From Limnohabitans sp. 103DPR2 (GTDB lineage: Bacteria > Pseudomonadota > Gammaproteobacteria > Burkholderiales > Burkholderiaceae_C): a stretch of 64,000 bases of DNA. The stretch is taken from positions 310,001-374,000 of the forward strand of contig NZ_CP011834.1 in assembly GCF_001412575.1 (NCBI RefSeq). Direction: 5' to 3'. The position numbers and the translations under genes were made by a program. The stretch's first letter is position 1, and each line of letters begins with the position of its first letter. Below are positions 27,897-37,097 of this stretch, piece by piece. A model generated the notes under the pieces. It was not told the DNA's origin, searched no databases, and saw nothing but the letters and a program-made list of their open reading frames with translations.

Positions 27897-28547
27897 ATGC
27901 AACCCGTTCTCAACGCCTGTGTTTTCATCATTGACGACGATGCCATCGTTCGCGATGCCATGGCTTGGTTGTTGCGCTCACGTCGTCTGATGAGCGAGTC
28001 CTTCGAAAGTGCCGACGCATTTGAGCGCATGCTCAGCGGCAAGTTTCCCGGCACCAATGCGCCCGTGCCCACCGAGGCCGGGTGCATTTTGTTGGATGTG
28101 CGAATGCCCGGTCAAAGTGGCTTGGCCTTGTTTGAAACCTTGATCGGCAACGGTTTGGCGCACACCTGGCCTGTGATTTTTTTAAGCGGGCACGCCGATG
28201 TGCCAACGGCCGTTGACAGTGTCAAACGTGGCGCTTTTGATTTTTGCGAAAAACCGTTTTCTGACAATGCGTTGGTTGATCGCGTGGAACAAGCTTTGGC
28301 TTTGTCGAAAGAGCGTTTGGCCTTGCGGCTTCAGAGCGCCGGTTTGGTGACGCGCCTGGAAGAGCTTACCGAGCGCGAACGTGATGTCATGCGCTTGGTG
28401 GTCGAAGGCTTGCCCAACAAATTGATTGCCAGCCAGCTCGACATCAGTGTTCGAACCGTTGAGGTTCATCGCTCGCGTGTGTTTGAAAAGATGGATGTCA
28501 AATCCGCTGTTGAGTTGGCCAATCTTTTGCGCGAAATCCAATCGTGA
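27897..28547 (+). CDS. FixJ-like two-component response regulator with LuxR-type HTH
   Basis: 216 residues. Receiver domain with the acidic pocket FIIDDDAIVRD, phospho-acceptor Asp67 in ILLDVRMPGQ and Lys in CEKPFSDN; C-terminal LuxR HTH (LTERERDVMRLVVEGLPNKL, then SVRTVEVHRSRVFEKM). Partner of the kinase 20 bp upstream. Its stop overlaps the GTG start of mltA, so the pair is transcribed with envelope genes on both sides. Confidence 0.93.
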   Translation: MQPVLNACVFIIDDDAIVRDAMAWLLRSRRLMSESFESADAFERMLSGKFPGTNAPVPTEAGCILLDVRMPGQSGLALFETLIGNGLAHTWPVIFLSGHADVPTAVDSVKRGAFDFCEKPFSDNALVDRVEQALALSKERLALRLQSAGLVTRLEELTERERDVMRLVVEGLPNKLIASQLDISVRTVEVHRSRVFEKMDVKSAVELANLLREIQS

Positions 28548-29701
28548 AGATCCGGTCTTTCGCTAAGTACAGCCTTGTCATGGCATCCATTGGCCTGTTG
28601 CTCTCGTGCGCCTCGCCTCAGAAACAGGCCGTCATCGAAGCGCCCACAGCATCAACACCATCAGCAGCACCCCCTCCATCTACCAGCAATGGCCCCTCCG
28701 TTGTCAATCAAAGCAAAAGCCGGTGGGTCAAGAGCAATTGGTCTGATCTGCCCGGCGTCGAAAACGACAACCTGAACGAGGCTTGGGCGGCCTGGTTGCA
28801 AAGCTGTTCGAGGAACGCTGTTGCAACCAGTGCGCTGTGTCAAACCATCAAGCGCTTGGATGGCCAAAGCGTTGCCAATCAGCGTGCTTGGTTGATTCAA
28901 AATTTTCAACCCTACCGCGTTGAAAGCCTTCAAAGCACGCCCAATCCTGCAAACGGCTTGCTCACGGCCTATTACGAACCGGTCCTAGAGGCGTCTAAGG
29001 TGTCCAAACCTGGTTTTACAGTGCCTCTGTACAGCCCGCCGGCCAACTTGAAGTCGCGCTCGCCTTGGTACACACGTGAAGAAATTGGCAAATTACCTGC
29101 TGCGCAAAACGCACTGAAGGGCAAGGAGCTTGCTTACCTTGCAGACCCCATTGATGCCATGATTTTGCACATCCAAGGTTCTGGCAGGCTGTGGGTGACA
29201 CAAGCCGATGGCTCGCGCAAGCAAGTTCGTTTGGCATTTGCTGGGACCAATGACCAGCCCTATCAAAGCATTGGGCGTTGGCTGCTGGACCAAAACCTCA
29301 CCAAAGATGCCACGTGGCCGGGCATCAAAGCTTGGCTTGCGCAAAACCCAAAACGAACGCAGGAATTGCTCGCCAAAAATCCGCGCTTCGTTTTTTTTAA
29401 GGAAGAAGCGCTAACTGCCCAAGACGCTTTGTTAGGCCCCAAGGGTGCACAAGGCGTTCCCTTAACGGCAGGGCGGTCCATCGCCGTTGACCCTGGCAGC
29501 ATTCCTTACGGATCGCCGGTCTGGCTGGTCAGTCAAGGGCCGCAAACCCAGTTACAGCGGCTGGTCATTGCCCAAGACACTGGCAGCGCCATTCTGGGTG
29601 CCGTTCGCGCCGATTTTTATGTGGGTTCGGGTGATGCTGCGGGCGAATTGGCGGGCCGTCTCAAACAAGACATGAAAGCATGGGTTTTGCTTCCACGATA
29701 A
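28544..29701 (+). CDS. mltA: Membrane-bound lytic murein transglycosylase A
   Basis: 385 residues with a GTG start that overlaps the regulator's TGA (GTGA). Lipoprotein signal with lipobox LLSC (Cys22), Ala/Ser/Pro-rich linker, MltA domain (NGLLTAYYEPVLEAS; ILHIQGSGRLWV) and a C-terminal 3D domain (SIAVDPGSIPYGSPVWL; IAQDTGSAILGAVRADFYVG), whose aspartates are catalytic in the family. It cleaves peptidoglycan glycan strands to 1,6-anhydromuramoyl products at the outer membrane. Confidence 0.93.
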   Translation: MKIRSFAKYSLVMASIGLLLSCASPQKQAVIEAPTASTPSAAPPPSTSNGPSVVNQSKSRWVKSNWSDLPGVENDNLNEAWAAWLQSCSRNAVATSALCQTIKRLDGQSVANQRAWLIQNFQPYRVESLQSTPNPANGLLTAYYEPVLEASKVSKPGFTVPLYSPPANLKSRSPWYTREEIGKLPAAQNALKGKELAYLADPIDAMILHIQGSGRLWVTQADGSRKQVRLAFAGTNDQPYQSIGRWLLDQNLTKDATWPGIKAWLAQNPKRTQELLAKNPRFVFFKEEALTAQDALLGPKGAQGVPLTAGRSIAVDPGSIPYGSPVWLVSQGPQTQLQRLVIAQDTGSAILGAVRADFYVGSGDAAGELAGRLKQDMKAWVLLPR

Positions 29702-29749
29702 GCTCGGTCGTTCTACACTGCGATCCATTGCATTTGAAAGTGGAACACC

Positions 29750-32700
29750 ATGAACGCTCCCTTGCCCGAACATTTGCGCCAAGCATTGGCCAACGTGACA
29801 CTGGACGACAAATACAGCTTGGCAACCGGCCGTGCTTTCATGAGCGGGGTTCAAGCATTGGTTCGCTTGCCCATGCTGCAACAAGAACGCGACGCACTGG
29901 CCGACAAAAAAACAGGCGCACTGATCAGTGGTTATCGCGGTTCGCCTTTGGGCGGTTATGACCAAGCCCTTTGGAAAGCCAAACCTTATTTAGAAAAGCA
30001 CAACATTGTTTTTCAGCCGGGTGTAAACGAGGAGCTGGCTGCCACGGCCTTGTGGGGTACACAACAACTTGGCTTTGCACCGCCTGGCAGCAACAAGATG
30101 GATGGGGTGTTCGGTATTTGGTACGGCAAAGGCCCAGGGGTAGACCGATGTTCTGATGTGTTCAAGCATGCCAACATGGCAGGCACCACGCCCTGGGGCG
30201 GCGTGTTGGCGGTTGCAGGCGACGATCACGTCGCCAAGAGTTCAACCGCCGCACACCAAAGTGATCACATCTTCAAAGCTTGTGGTTTGCCCGTTTTCTT
30301 TCCAGCTTCCGTTCAAGAAGTACTAGACCTCGGCGTACATGCCATTGGGCTTAGCCGCTTTGCAGGCGTTTGGTCTGGCATGAAGACCATTCAAGAAATT
30401 GTCGAGTCCAGTGCAACCGCAGACATCAACGCTGATCGCGTGAAGATCGTGCTGCCTGATTTTGAGATGCCACCAGGCGGTGTGCACATTCGCTGGCCCG
30501 ATTCTGCGCTTGAACAAGAAGCACGTTTGTTTGATTTCAAATGGTATGCCGCATTGGCTTACATTCGCGCCAATCGCTTGAATCACAACGTCATTGAAGG
30601 TCCTCAAGATCAGTACGGCATCATTGCCAGCGGAAAAGCGTACAACGACACGCGCCAGGCATTGGTTGATTTGGGCCTCGACAACGAGACGTGTCAACGC
30701 TTGGGCATTCGTGTTCACAAAGTGTCTGTGGTGTGGCCGCTTGAAGCACAAACCACGCGCGAATTCGCGCAAGGCTTGAAAGAAATTTTGGTCGTTGAAG
30801 AAAAGCGCCAAATCATTGAGTACCAGCTGAAAGAAGAGCTCTACAACTGGCCTGACTCAAAACGTCCGCGCATTGTGGGCAAGTTTGATGAGCTCGATGG
30901 TGACGATGCAGGCGGTGAGTGGTCCGTGCCGAACCCCATGGCTCACCGCTTGTTGCGTGCCAATGCCGATCTCACACCCACGCTCATTGCCAAAGCTTTG
31001 GCACATCGTCTGTTGAAATTGGATTTGCCTTCCGACATTGTGGCCCGCATGAATGCGCAGCTGCAAATCATCGAAAGCAAAGAGCGTTCGCAAAACAGCT
31101 TGGTTTTAAACCCCGCTGCCGATCGCATGCCCTGGTTTTGCTCTGGTTGTCCTCACAACACCAGTACCAAAGTGCCTGAAGGCTCACGCGCCATGGCGGG
31201 CATTGGTTGCCACTTCATGAGTTTGTGGATGGACCGCAGCACGGTGGGCTTTACCCAAATGGGCGGTGAAGGCACGCCTTGGATTGGTCAACAACATTTC
31301 AGCAATGAACAACATGTGTTTGCCAACATCGGCGATGGCACTTACTTTCACAGCGGTATTTTGGCCATTCGTCAAAGCATTGCAGCAGGCGTGAACATCA
31401 CCTACAAGATTTTGTACAACGATGCCGTTGCCATGACAGGCGGCCAACGTGTTGGTGAGCGCGCAGAGGGGCACTCGGTTGTTCAAATTGCACAAAGCAT
31501 GCGTGCTGAAGGTGCCGTGGTCATCAAGGTGGTCACTGACGAACCTGAGAAATACAACGGTGTTGCATTGGCCGAAGGCGTGTTGGTTCATCACCGTGAT
31601 GAATTGGATGCCATTCAACGGGAATTGCGTGAAGTGAAGGGTTGCACGGTCATCATTTACGACCAAACCTGTGCCACTGAAAAACGTCGCCGCCGCAAAC
31701 GCGGCACCATGGTCGATCCGGCTGTGCGCGTGATGATCAATGAATTGGTCTGTGAAGGCTGTGGCGACTGCGGTGTGCAATCGAATTGCCTCTCAGTTGA
31801 ACCCTTGGAAACCGACTTCGGGCGAAAGCGCACGATCAATCAAAACACGTGCAACAAGGACACCAGTTGCCTCAAAGGTTTTTGTCCCAGCTTCATCAGC
31901 ATTGAAGGTGGCCAACTGCGTAAAAAATCCAAAGAACAAAAATTTAGTCCTGCGCAATTGCCGGCTTTAAACCTGCCACGCTTGCCTGATTTAAGTTCTT
32001 CGTTCAACGCTTATGGCATTGTGGTCGCCGGCGTAGGCGGCACGGGTGTCATCACCATTGGTCAATTGTTGGGCATGGCAGCCCACTTAGACGGTTTGGG
32101 CATCGTGACACAAGATTCTGCAGGTTTGGCACAAAAGGGCGGTTCCACTTGGAGCCATGTGCTCTTGGCCAAACATCAAGATCACATTCAAACCACACGT
32201 GTCAGCATGGCAGCCGCTGATTTGATCTTGGGTTGCGATCCCATTGTGAGTGCAGGAAAAGAAACCCTGTCTCGAATGCGGCAAGGTCGAACGCATGTGG
32301 CTTTGAATTCTCACAGCACACCCACAGCAGCATTTGTGAAAGACACTCAATGGGTCAACCCAGCTGAAAGTTGTGCTCAAGAAATTGCAAATGCCGTTGG
32401 CTTGGAAGGCCTCGCTGCGTTTGATGCAGACAAATTGTCTGCACAACTGATGGGGGACACCATCTACATCAACCCCATGATTCTGGGATATGCCTGGCAA
32501 AAAGGTTGGGTTCCATTAAGCCTAGAAGCTTTGCAACGCGCCATTGAATTGAATGAAGTGGCTGTTGCAAACAATTTGGCAGCCTTTGAGTGGGGCCGCC
32601 ATGCAGCGCAACATTTAGAGGCTGTTGAAGCCCTTTTAACGCCAGCACAAGTGATTCAATTTAAAAAGCGTGATCGCTTAGAAGATTTGATCGCGCAACG

Positions 32701-33304
32701 TGTTGAATTTTTAACGGCTTATCAAAATACGGCATATGCCAAGCAATACGAAAATTTTGTGGGCCTTGTCAAGCAAAAGGAGCAAGCTTTAGGTCAATCT
32801 TTGTTGACTGAAACTGTGGCGCGTCAATTGTTCAAATTGATGGCTTACAAAGATGAATACGAAGTTGCCCGCTTGCATACCGACAAACAGTTCCTAGAAC
32901 GCGTTAAAACCCAGTTTGAAGGCGATTTCAAAGTTTTCTACCACTTAGCCCCTCCATTGATTGCAAAACGCAATGAGAAGGGCCATTTGATCAAGCAAAA
33001 AATGAGTCCTTCCACATTGCTGGTTTTCAAAGCATTGGCGCATTTCAAGTTTTTGCGTGGTACAGCTTTCGACATCTTTGGCAAAACTGAAGAACGTCAA
33101 ACTGAACGCGCATTGATTCAGGAATACAAGGATGCTGTATCTGAAGTCATTGCATCTTTAAAGGCTGACAACCATGCATTGGCTGTGCAAGTGGCCAAGG
33201 TGCCAGAGCAGATCAAAGGTTTTGGTCATGTGAAAGAGCGAAACTTGTCTGCTGCGATGGTGCAGTGGCAAAACAGCATGGATGCGTTCAGAAAATCAAT
33301 TTAA
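29750..33304 (+). CDS. Indolepyruvate ferredoxin oxidoreductase, fused alpha-gamma type
   Basis: 1184 residues, the size of the fused single-chain enzyme of Proteobacteria. N-terminal pyrimidine/core domains (SGYRGSPLGGYDQAL), TPP-binding region (ADRMPWFCSGCPHN; GGEGTPWIGQQHF), a cysteine-rich segment near the middle (CEGCGDCGVQSNC, then CNKDTSCLKGFCPS) for Fe-S clusters, and the gamma domain GVGGTGVITIGQLLGMAAHL. It oxidatively decarboxylates aryl-pyruvates (from aromatic amino acids) to acyl-CoA. The last kilobase is visibly more AT-rich than the window average. A terminator follows. Confidence 0.93.
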   Translation: MNAPLPEHLRQALANVTLDDKYSLATGRAFMSGVQALVRLPMLQQERDALADKKTGALISGYRGSPLGGYDQALWKAKPYLEKHNIVFQPGVNEELAATALWGTQQLGFAPPGSNKMDGVFGIWYGKGPGVDRCSDVFKHANMAGTTPWGGVLAVAGDDHVAKSSTAAHQSDHIFKACGLPVFFPASVQEVLDLGVHAIGLSRFAGVWSGMKTIQEIVESSATADINADRVKIVLPDFEMPPGGVHIRWPDSALEQEARLFDFKWYAALAYIRANRLNHNVIEGPQDQYGIIASGKAYNDTRQALVDLGLDNETCQRLGIRVHKVSVVWPLEAQTTREFAQGLKEILVVEEKRQIIEYQLKEELYNWPDSKRPRIVGKFDELDGDDAGGEWSVPNPMAHRLLRANADLTPTLIAKALAHRLLKLDLPSDIVARMNAQLQIIESKERSQNSLVLNPAADRMPWFCSGCPHNTSTKVPEGSRAMAGIGCHFMSLWMDRSTVGFTQMGGEGTPWIGQQHFSNEQHVFANIGDGTYFHSGILAIRQSIAAGVNITYKILYNDAVAMTGGQRVGERAEGHSVVQIAQSMRAEGAVVIKVVTDEPEKYNGVALAEGVLVHHRDELDAIQRELREVKGCTVIIYDQTCATEKRRRRKRGTMVDPAVRVMINELVCEGCGDCGVQSNCLSVEPLETDFGRKRTINQNTCNKDTSCLKGFCPSFISIEGGQLRKKSKEQKFSPAQLPALNLPRLPDLSSSFNAYGIVVAGVGGTGVITIGQLLGMAAHLDGLGIVTQDSAGLAQKGGSTWSHVLLAKHQDHIQTTRVSMAAADLILGCDPIVSAGKETLSRMRQGRTHVALNSHSTPTAAFVKDTQWVNPAESCAQEIANAVGLEGLAAFDADKLSAQLMGDTIYINPMILGYAWQKGWVPLSLEALQRAIELNEVAVANNLAAFEWGRHAAQHLEAVEALLTPAQVIQFKKRDRLEDLIAQRVEFLTAYQNTAYAKQYENFVGLVKQKEQALGQSLLTETVARQLFKLMAYKDEYEVARLHTDKQFLERVKTQFEGDFKVFYHLAPPLIAKRNEKGHLIKQKMSPSTLLVFKALAHFKFLRGTAFDIFGKTEERQTERALIQEYKDAVSEVIASLKADNHALAVQVAKVPEQIKGFGHVKERNLSAAMVQWQNSMDAFRKSI

Positions 33305-33309
33305 TTTGA

Positions 33310-33540
33310 TTGCTGACTTTGTCTCTGTATTCTTCTTTTATATAGATTAATACATAGTAGTAGTAGATAGAGAGGGGCTTGTCTTGTGGACAAGTCCCTT
33401 TTTTCTTTACAGATCAATGCATTGGATCATTTTGAAGGGTGTGCATGGCACTGCAATCTTGGTGTCACACCAGAATGAACAAGTTTTGAAAATTTCAATT
33501 TCTGTGGATAACTGTTCGGTTATCCAAAAATTGTCCACAA
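33310..33540. other. AT-rich intergenic region with a DnaA-box cluster and TAG repeats (candidate origin or DnaA-binding locus)
   Basis: This 254-bp gap holds DnaA-box-like 9-mers: TGTGGACAA at 33385-33393, TGTGGATAA at 33503-33511 (perfect, reverse), TTATCCAAA at 33520-33528 (one mismatch) and TTGTCCACA at 33531-33539 (one mismatch). Four tandem TAG trinucleotides at 33355-33366 lie between the first box and a very AT-rich stretch (33321-33354). On the minus strand the order is box, GC-rich bases, CTA repeats, AT-rich DNA, which is how the DnaA-trio unwinding element is arranged in known origins. parAB and three parS sites lie 7-11 kb away. No gene is seen here. Confidence 0.5.
33374..33404 (+). 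terminator. Rho-independent terminator after the indolepyruvate oxidoreductase gene
   Basis: Stem GGGGCTTGTC / GACAAGTCCC (one G:U), loop TTGTG, then six T. Its loop and right arm contain the DnaA-like 9-mer TGTGGACAA. Confidence 0.85.
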
Positions 33541-33558
33541 GTTTGTGCGTTGACAATT

Positions 33559-33771
33559 TTATTTTTCAAGGAACCACTGGATCCCTGCTTTTGCAACAAA
33601 ACCCACCATGCCAAAAGCCAATCCCAGAAAAAGAACAAAGGTCCCAAATTTTCCAGCTTTGGATTCCCAAGCCAATTGACCAATGATGAACAGCATGTAC
33701 AGCATGAATGCTGTCACACCAAAGGTCAGCCCATAGGCGGCAATTTGTTCTTCAGTCAGTCCCCAGATCAT
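33559..33771 (-). CDS. DUF2788 small membrane protein
   Basis: 70 residues with two transmembrane helices (about 12-33 and 42-64). The start MIWGLTEEQIAAYGLTFGVT and the length match DUF2788, a conserved betaproteobacterial and gammaproteobacterial family of unknown function. Its ATG overlaps the stop of the Spy-like gene by 4 bases. Confidence 0.85.
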   Translation of the reverse strand: MIWGLTEEQIAAYGLTFGVTAFMLYMLFIIGQLAWESKAGKFGTFVLFLGLAFGMVGFVAKAGIQWFLEK

Positions 33772-34250
33772 GGATGCATTTTGTCATGGTGTCCCATGGG
33801 TCCTTGTTTCATCAATTTGTGAGTGTGTGAATCAAAAACTTTTTGCTGAGCTGGGTTCAGACTTGCATAAAAGTTTTTGGTTGCTGTCATGCGTTTGCTC
33901 ATTTCTGCATCCCTCTCACCCTTGAACGCCATCATTTTGTCAATTCTTTCTGGCGTGCTCATTTTTTCCATCTCAGCTGGCTGGGGCCTTGCAGGACGTT
34001 TCATTGGCATTTTCATTTCTGCAGAAAAAGCATTCCATGCGCCCTCTTGAGTTGAATCTAACTGCAATGCAGATTTCAGATCATTCAAATGCTTTTGATG
34101 CTTTGCTTCACGGTGCGATTCCGTTTGAGCGCCCCCCATCATGGGACGCCCACCTTGAGGGGGATTTGCAGGCTGTGCAAAGCCAGTCAGATGAATGCTT
34201 GAAGTGATCAAGAGGGCGGCAGAAAGCGCAATGCGGTGAAAAGTGGTCAT
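33768..34250 (-). CDS. Periplasmic Spy/CpxP-like (LTXXQ-type) protein
   Basis: 160 residues with a signal peptide ending near GFAQ. The mature part is helical, Met/Lys/His-rich, with a repeated pattern typical of the Spy/CpxP/LTXXQ group (KHLNDLKSALQLDSTQEGAW; MSTPERIDKMMAFKGERDAE; FYASLNPAQQKVFD). Members act as ATP-independent chaperones or metal-stress sensors in the periplasm. The His/Met-rich tail (GPMGHHDKMHP) could bind metal. Confidence 0.8.
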   Translation of the reverse strand: MTTFHRIALSAALLITSSIHLTGFAQPANPPQGGRPMMGGAQTESHREAKHQKHLNDLKSALQLDSTQEGAWNAFSAEMKMPMKRPARPQPAEMEKMSTPERIDKMMAFKGERDAEMSKRMTATKNFYASLNPAQQKVFDSHTHKLMKQGPMGHHDKMHP

Positions 34251-34362
34251 GAGATCTCCTTTGAGTCAAAGGCCTCAGATTTGTCGAAGCAAGCTTTGCA
34301 TGACTTGTCAGAGGGCTGCTTGCAGTCTGGCAATTTCATGTATCCCTTCTTTGCAGAAATTG

Positions 34363-35244
34363 TCACGAATTGTAAAGACCCGCCCTGAAATCGTCGACCG
34401 CTTGAATGAGTTCGTCACGTGTGTTCATGACAAAGGGACCATATTGCGCAATAGGTTCGTTCAAAGGTTGCCCAGCAATCAACAAAACTTTGCTGCCTGC
34501 AGTAGCTTGAATTTCAACCCCTTCGCCTTCATTTCGCAAAATGGCCATTCGGTGCAGTGCCACGGGTGATTTTTCTCCGGGGCTGATGACATTCACACTG
34601 CCTCTGTAGACAAACAAAAACGCATTGTGCTGGGTTGGCAATGCTTGTTGAAATGAAGCGTCATTTTCAAAATGAATGTCCAAATACAAAGCATCGGTTG
34701 GAAATTCAGCAATGGGTCTTTGGACTGCTCCACGGATGCCATGTGATTGGCCTGCAATGACACGAACTTTGATACCGTCGTGCGTTGAAAACTCTGGGAT
34801 GTTTTCAGTTTGAATGTCTTGGTAGCCAGGCTTGCACATTTTGTCGCGCGAAGGCAAATTGAGCCAAAGTTGAAAGCCCTCCATCACACCATCTTCTTGC
34901 TCCGGCATTTCACTGTGCACCACACCCCTGCCTGCGGTCATCCATTGAACGCCACCGTTTTGGAGCAAGCCCTCATGGCCAGCACTGTCTTTGTGACGCA
35001 TGCGGCCAGCAATCATGTAGGTTACGGTTTCAAAGCCACGGTGTGGATGGTCAGGAAAGCCGCCACCATAGTCTTTGGGATCGTCACTGCCAAAGTTATC
35101 AAGCATCAAGAAAGGGTCTAAGCGTCGTTGATGCGCTTGTGTCAGCACGCGTGTGAGCTTGACGCCGTCACCATCACGTGTTGCTTGACCTTGAACTTGT
35201 TGTTCGATGCGACGACCTTGAAAAGATGTGGGAGGTGTGTTCAT
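34363..35244 (-). CDS. Pirin family protein
   Basis: 293 residues from the ATG at 35244 (MNTPPTSFQGRRIEQQ); GGAGGTG precedes it. The bicupin pattern is present: DPFLMLDNFGSDDPKDYG, the metal site FPDHPHRGFETVTYMIAG with His residues, HKDSAGHEGLLQNGGVQWM and AGRGVVHSEMPE. Bacterial pirins bind iron and some show quercetinase activity; the role here is unknown. Confidence 0.93.
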   Translation of the reverse strand: MNTPPTSFQGRRIEQQVQGQATRDGDGVKLTRVLTQAHQRRLDPFLMLDNFGSDDPKDYGGGFPDHPHRGFETVTYMIAGRMRHKDSAGHEGLLQNGGVQWMTAGRGVVHSEMPEQEDGVMEGFQLWLNLPSRDKMCKPGYQDIQTENIPEFSTHDGIKVRVIAGQSHGIRGAVQRPIAEFPTDALYLDIHFENDASFQQALPTQHNAFLFVYRGSVNVISPGEKSPVALHRMAILRNEGEGVEIQATAGSKVLLIAGQPLNEPIAQYGPFVMNTRDELIQAVDDFRAGLYNS

Positions 35245-35365
35245 AAGACAAGATTTTGCATGTTTTTCTTGATCTGCATCATTTTCCAAAAGTGCAATTC
35301 ACAGCAAACTGGGTTTGTTTGTGAATCAGACTTTGAGGCCGTTTGGCAAAGAAAGCAACAGATCT

Positions 35366-35944
35366 ATGAAAAGAAGAAGCCTTCACATCATTCGCGATGA
35401 GCACGCCTCGTTGGCTGCCATGCTTCACTCTATGTCGAAACTGTTAGAGCTTGGACCCGCAGAAGATGCCGCACAATTTTTCGATGTGATGCGCGCGATG
35501 TTGTTTTACATCGATGAATTTCCTGAGCGTTTGCATCACCCCAAAGAGTCGAATTTGTTGTTTCCTAAGCTTGCCAAAAAAGCACCGGAGGTGAGAGGGG
35601 CCATCGATCGTCTTGAACGTGATCACATGCACAGTGAAAAAGCCGTGCGCGATTTGCTTCATTTGTTGATGGCTTGGGAAATGGTGGGAAGCTCCCGCAA
35701 GGCCGCCTTTGTCGATGCCTTCGGCCCTTATGTCGAGTCTTATCTCGACCATATGCGCTTAGAAGAGACCGTGATCTTGCCAGCGGCACAAAGCGCGCTG
35801 ACAGACGAGGATTGGTTGGAAGTAGACCAAGCCTTTGATCTCAATGCGGACCCTTTAACTGGCAAGCATCTACCAGGCCCTGCATTTGAAAAACTCTTTA
35901 GCCGAATCGTGAGCAAAGCGCCTGCACCCATTGGTTTGGGTTAA
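35366..35944 (+). CDS. Hemerythrin HHE-domain protein
   Basis: 192 residues from the ATG at 35366 (MKRRSLHIIRDEHASLAAML). The di-iron ligand pattern is visible: His in RDEHASL, HHPKESNLLFP, His in RDHMHSEKAV and a late HMRLEETVILP. Such proteins bind oxygen, NO or iron and often serve in redox or nitrosative stress. A TTG 17 codons upstream was not used. Divergent from pirin. Confidence 0.9.
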   Translation: MKRRSLHIIRDEHASLAAMLHSMSKLLELGPAEDAAQFFDVMRAMLFYIDEFPERLHHPKESNLLFPKLAKKAPEVRGAIDRLERDHMHSEKAVRDLLHLLMAWEMVGSSRKAAFVDAFGPYVESYLDHMRLEETVILPAAQSALTDEDWLEVDQAFDLNADPLTGKHLPGPAFEKLFSRIVSKAPAPIGLG

Positions 35945-35969
35945 TGTGCACAGGCACTGTTAAATTTGA

Positions 35970-37097
35970 TCAGTGGGCTTTCGCCAGCGTTGGGTAGTCT
36001 GTGTAGCCCGCTTCTTTGCCACCATAAAACGTTGCACGATCAGGCGTGTTGTAGGGGCCGTTTTGTTTCAAGCGTGCACCCAAGTCTGGATTGGCAATGA
36101 AAGATTTTCCAAAGGCAATCAAATCGGCATCGGCTTGCAAGGCTTGATCGGCCAAATCGCGCTCGTAGCCATTGTTCAGCATCCATGCGCCTTTGCCGCC
36201 CGCCTTTTGGTAGGCCGCTTTCATGGCTTTGTAATCAAAAGCGTGATCGCCTTGTTGGTAATCCCTGGCGGCACCCGTTGAGCCTTCAATGACGTGCACA
36301 TAAGCCAAGGCCAAGGTGCCTAAGAATTGTGTGACGTGTTCAAACAAGGCCTGCGGCGCGGCATCGCTGGCATCATTGGCCGGCGTCACAGGCGAAATTC
36401 GAATGCCGCAGCGACCTGCGCCAATTTCTTCGCAAACAGCAGACATCACTTCTTTCAGAAGCCGAGCGCGATTCTCAATGTTGCCGCCGTATGCATCTGT
36501 GCGATGGTTGCTGTCAGCGCGTAAAAACTGATCGATCAAATAGCCATTGGCCGCGTGTACCTCAACACCATCGAAACCTGCAGCGATGGCATTGCGAGCG
36601 GCTTTGCGGTAATCGTCCACGATGCCAGGCAGCTCGTCTAAGCGCAGTGCGCGAGGCTCGGATGTTGGCACAAAGCTGGGGACACCGTCCACGATCAATA
36701 CTGTCTTTGATTTGGCCGTGATGGCAGAAGGTGCAACGGGTGCTTGACCGCCGGGTTGCAAGCTGGTGTGTGAAATTCGGCCAACGTGCCAGAGTTGCAT
36801 CACGATTTTTCCGCCTTTGGCATGAACGCCTTGCGTGATGGCTTGCCATGCATTGACTTGTTCAGTTGACCAGATGCCAGGGACATCGGCATAGCCTTGA
36901 CCTTGGTGGCTGATGGCAGTTGCTTCTGTGATGATGAGGCCTGCGCCGGTTGCGGGGTTGGCGCGTTGCGCATAGTATTCAGCCATGAGTGCATTGGGCA
37001 TCGCGTTGGGTGCTCGATTGCGCGTGAGCGGCGCCATCACAATCCGTGAGGCCAATTGAAGTGCGCCCGCTTGGCAAGGTTCGAATAAGTTTTTCAT
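35970..37097 (-). CDS. Old yellow enzyme family alkene reductase
   Basis: 375 residues from the ATG at 37097 (MKNLFEPCQAGALQLASRIV). FMN-enzyme hallmarks: MAPLTRNRAPN, QLWHVGRISH, the HAANGYLIDQFL catalytic/FMN segment, DSNHRTDAYGGNIENRARL and FGKSFIANPDL. NemA-like enzymes reduce activated alkenes, nitro compounds and maleimides with NADPH. The start codon overlaps the start codon of the divergent MFS gene, so neither gene has its own leader. Confidence 0.94.
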   Translation of the reverse strand: MKNLFEPCQAGALQLASRIVMAPLTRNRAPNAMPNALMAEYYAQRANPATGAGLIITEATAISHQGQGYADVPGIWSTEQVNAWQAITQGVHAKGGKIVMQLWHVGRISHTSLQPGGQAPVAPSAITAKSKTVLIVDGVPSFVPTSEPRALRLDELPGIVDDYRKAARNAIAAGFDGVEVHAANGYLIDQFLRADSNHRTDAYGGNIENRARLLKEVMSAVCEEIGAGRCGIRISPVTPANDASDAAPQALFEHVTQFLGTLALAYVHVIEGSTGAARDYQQGDHAFDYKAMKAAYQKAGGKGAWMLNNGYERDLADQALQADADLIAFGKSFIANPDLGARLKQNGPYNTPDRATFYGGKEAGYTDYPTLAKAH

